From the NCBI GenBank assembly GCA_937975525.1, contig CALJUJ010000377.1, positions 1 to 6,164 on the forward strand: a DNA stretch of 6,164 nucleotides, in the 5' to 3' direction. Shown here piece after piece: positions 4,656 through 6,164 of this stretch. The notes below the pieces were generated by a model that worked only from the letters and a program-made list of their open reading frames with translations, searched no databases and was not told the origin of the DNA. The stretch comes from an uncultured bacterium (GTDB lineage: Bacteria; Desulfobacterota; Binatia; HRBIN30). Position 1 is the stretch's first letter; the number at the start of each line of letters is the position of its first letter. The position numbers and the translations under genes were made by a program.

Positions 4656-5342
4656 ATGCGGCGACAGCACGAGCGACGACCATTGTCCGGCGGGGAGGGC
4701 TGGGGATTCCTGCGCCTGCTCGGCGCGGCCCTGACCTGCGTAGCTCTGTCCGCGGCGCCCGCGCTCGCGCAGTGGCAGATCGACGCCTACCTCGGAGCGC
4801 CGTTCTTCCGCGGCGAGGACATCGACCTGCGCGCCGACGAACCCTTCTCGATCGTACTCTTCGGCGATCTCGACGACTCCGGCGAGGTCGCCGGCGGCGC
4901 CCGCGTCGGCTACTGGCACTCCTTCGATCCACCGATCGACTTGGGCCTGGCGCTCGATGCCTCGGGCGTCTTCGGCAAGCTCGGCAACGCCGATCACAAT
5001 TTCGTTCCCATCAGCGTGTTGCTGATGGCACGTCTGCGCATGCTTCCGTCCGAGGAGTTCCCCGGCGGTCGCGTGCAGCCATACGTCGGCGTCGGCCCGA
5101 GCGCGGTGTGGAGCGAGCTCGACCTCGGACTGTTCAACGATACGCAGGTCGACGTGGGCGCCGACGTGCGCGGGGGTGTGCGCCTCGGGCTGATCGGCGG
5201 CCTCGGCATCTTCAGCGAGTACCGCTACACGTGGTTCTCGCCCGACTACACCGACGAGATGTTCGGCTTCGACTCCAAGGCGAGGCTGAGCCTGGACTCC
5301 TCGACGCACCACCTCAACATGGGCTTCTCCTGGGGCTTCTGA
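4656..5342 (+). CDS. Outer-membrane beta-barrel protein (OMP_b-brl type), function unknown
   Basis: The product is 228 residues. It starts with an Arg-rich, unusually long n-region (about 20 residues) and a hydrophobic core ending APALA, with likely signal-peptidase cleavage before Gln39. The mature part (about 190 residues) alternates short amphipathic strands with Gly/Asp turns, for example QIDAYLGAPFF, GGARVGYWHSF, GLALDASGVFG, RVQPYVGVGPSAVWSE, GGVRLGLIGGLGIFSEYRYTW and the last strand HLNMGFSWGF. It ends in Phe, as expected for BAM-complex recognition. Size and pattern suggest an 8-strand barrel of the OmpA/OmpW-like PF13505 group; no ligand or enzyme motif is evident. It has its own likely promoter and ribosome site, and it converges with the next barrel gene across 19 bases. 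Its maturation would use Skp-type chaperones such as the one in this window. Confidence 0.78.
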   Translation: MRRQHERRPLSGGEGWGFLRLLGAALTCVALSAAPALAQWQIDAYLGAPFFRGEDIDLRADEPFSIVLFGDLDDSGEVAGGARVGYWHSFDPPIDLGLALDASGVFGKLGNADHNFVPISVLLMARLRMLPSEEFPGGRVQPYVGVGPSAVWSELDLGLFNDTQVDVGADVRGGVRLGLIGGLGIFSEYRYTWFSPDYTDEMFGFDSKARLSLDSSTHHLNMGFSWGF

Positions 5343-5361
5343 GCCTCGGCCGACCACGCGT

Positions 5362-6164
5362 TCAGAACGTTTGCTCGACCTGCACCGTGTAGATCGCGTC
5401 GGCGCGCAGCCCATCGCGATTCAGCGGTAGCTGTACGTTGGCGGCGACGACCGCCTGGCCGAACGGGTTCACCTTGAAGCCCAGCGCCACCTGCACGACG
5501 TCGTCGCTGATGCCATCGCGATCTTCCTCGTGCCCGCCGAGGAAATCGGCGCCGAGCGTCATCCATTCGAGCGCACGCATCTCGCTGCCCAGGATCCATT
5601 GCAGCTGCCCGACGTCGTCGCCGGTCCGCACCGAGTAACCGAGATTGGCATGCAGCGACAGGGCGTCGAACCGGCGTGAGGCGATCAGCCGCGGCGTCCA
5701 CGTGGGCTCGTCGAAACCGAGGAAGTCATCGGCCCCGTCGGTGGGTATCGTCACGGTCGTCGACGCGCCGAGGTCGGCAATGGCGGTGCGCGCGAACTGC
5801 CACTTGCCGCGGAGATAGACGTCGCCGAAGCCGCTCCGCGTTTCGTCGAACGAGCTGGTCACGCAGCGTTGATCCTTGGCTCCGCCGACCTCACAGAACC
5901 GCTCGGTTGCGGGCGGATCGAGCACGAACACGGCGTCGCCACGCCGGCCGAGGTCGCTCCGCTCGCGGATCTCCGAACGCACGTTGCCTTCGAAGCGTAC
6001 CCGGCTGACGGTGAAACCCGCGCCGACGTCGACGCGATCGGTCAGGCCGTAGGCGCCGCCCACGAAGACCGTGTCGGACACGAGCTGTACGTCGGCGGTC
6101 GTCAGCAACACGTCGTCGGCGAACGGCTCCGTGTCGATCCGGCCAGGCAGCGAGTCGAGGAACG
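5362..6164 (-). CDS. PF13557-type outer-membrane barrel protein ('MetA-pathway/transporter' family), N-terminus missing
   Basis: The frame is open to the right edge, giving 266 residues; the signal peptide and first strands lie outside. The visible part follows the PF13557 pattern (putative MetA-pathway of phenol degradation, often labelled 'transporter'): VFVGGAYGLTDRVDVGAGF near the start, then GFGDVYLRGKWQF, a T-V-T-I-P-T-D-G strand and turn, LHANLGYSVRTGDD, WMTLGADFLGG and VALGFKVNPFGQAVVAANVQ. The end LPLNRDGLRADAIYTVQVEQTF is a typical terminal hairpin with a final Phe. Two Cys about ten residues apart (visible residues about 90 and 100, in FCEVGGAKDQRC) sit in a loop and could form a disulfide. 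A GTG at 6111 is in frame, but family-like sequence (FLDSLPGRIDTEPFADD) continues upstream, so it is not the start. The molecular role of this family is not established; transport is only suggested by the fold. Confidence 0.75.
   Translation of the reverse strand, partial: FLDSLPGRIDTEPFADDVLLTTADVQLVSDTVFVGGAYGLTDRVDVGAGFTVSRVRFEGNVRSEIRERSDLGRRGDAVFVLDPPATERFCEVGGAKDQRCVTSSFDETRSGFGDVYLRGKWQFARTAIADLGASTTVTIPTDGADDFLGFDEPTWTPRLIASRRFDALSLHANLGYSVRTGDDVGQLQWILGSEMRALEWMTLGADFLGGHEEDRDGISDDVVQVALGFKVNPFGQAVVAANVQLPLNRDGLRADAIYTVQVEQTF

Noticed and set aside
3481..4734. A 417-codon plus-strand frame overlapping the NAPE-PLD-like gene
   Set aside because: Arg-rich shadow frame with no motifs, whereas the frame starting at 3515 has a complete metal-binding set.
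4431..5414. A 327-codon minus-strand frame opposite the beta-barrel gene
   Set aside because: Antisense shadow; the plus-strand frame has a ribosome site, signal peptide and C-terminal Phe.
1..6164. CRISPR array, tRNA, rRNA, prophage, toxin-antitoxin or defence genes
   Set aside because: I looked for regularly spaced repeats, tRNA-like cloverleaf ends and the relevant protein motifs on both strands and saw none.

Overview
The window is a gene-dense, GC-rich piece of a Gram-negative (diderm) bacterial chromosome, and almost every gene in it concerns the cell envelope. High GC, lipid A synthesis through LpxI rather than LpxH, a Skp-FabZ-LpxA-LpxI gene order, beta-barrel outer-membrane proteins and a REPIN-like repeat together suggest a high-GC 'deltaproteobacterial' lineage in the broad sense (Binatota, Desulfobacterota or Myxococcota-like). 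That placement is an inference; there is no rRNA or other phylogenetic marker here.

Left part (1-2603, minus strand): an operon read leftwards, skp - fabZ - lpxA - lpxI, with lpxI running off the left edge a few residues before its expected end. Skp is a periplasmic chaperone for outer-membrane proteins. FabZ and LpxA use the same (R)-3-hydroxyacyl-ACP pool, for fatty acid elongation and for the first step of lipid A synthesis. LpxI makes 2,3-diacylglucosamine-1-phosphate two steps later. fabZ and lpxA overlap by a GTGA junction. The usual lpxD between skp and fabZ is absent; only 19 bases separate those genes.

Divergent spacer (2604-3002): about 400 non-coding bases holding the leader of the skp operon, a lone 17-base REP-like unit, and a perfect 17-base inverted repeat around a 30-base loop (a REPIN-like element).

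Right part (3003-6164): on the plus strand, a small stand-alone cyclic-nucleotide-binding domain protein; a NAPE-PLD-like metallo-beta-lactamase-fold probable lipoprotein with all expected metal ligands; and an outer-membrane beta-barrel protein with its own likely promoter. Facing it on the minus strand and cut by the right edge is a second beta-barrel protein, of the PF13557 'MetA-pathway/transporter' type.

I see no CRISPR array, tRNA, rRNA, intact transposase, phage gene or defence system, and no clearly new biological system. The points most worth a second look are the missing lpxD, the bacterial NAPE-PLD-like probable lipoprotein near lipid A genes, the alanine at the LpxA acyl-chain ruler position, and the REPIN-like element.
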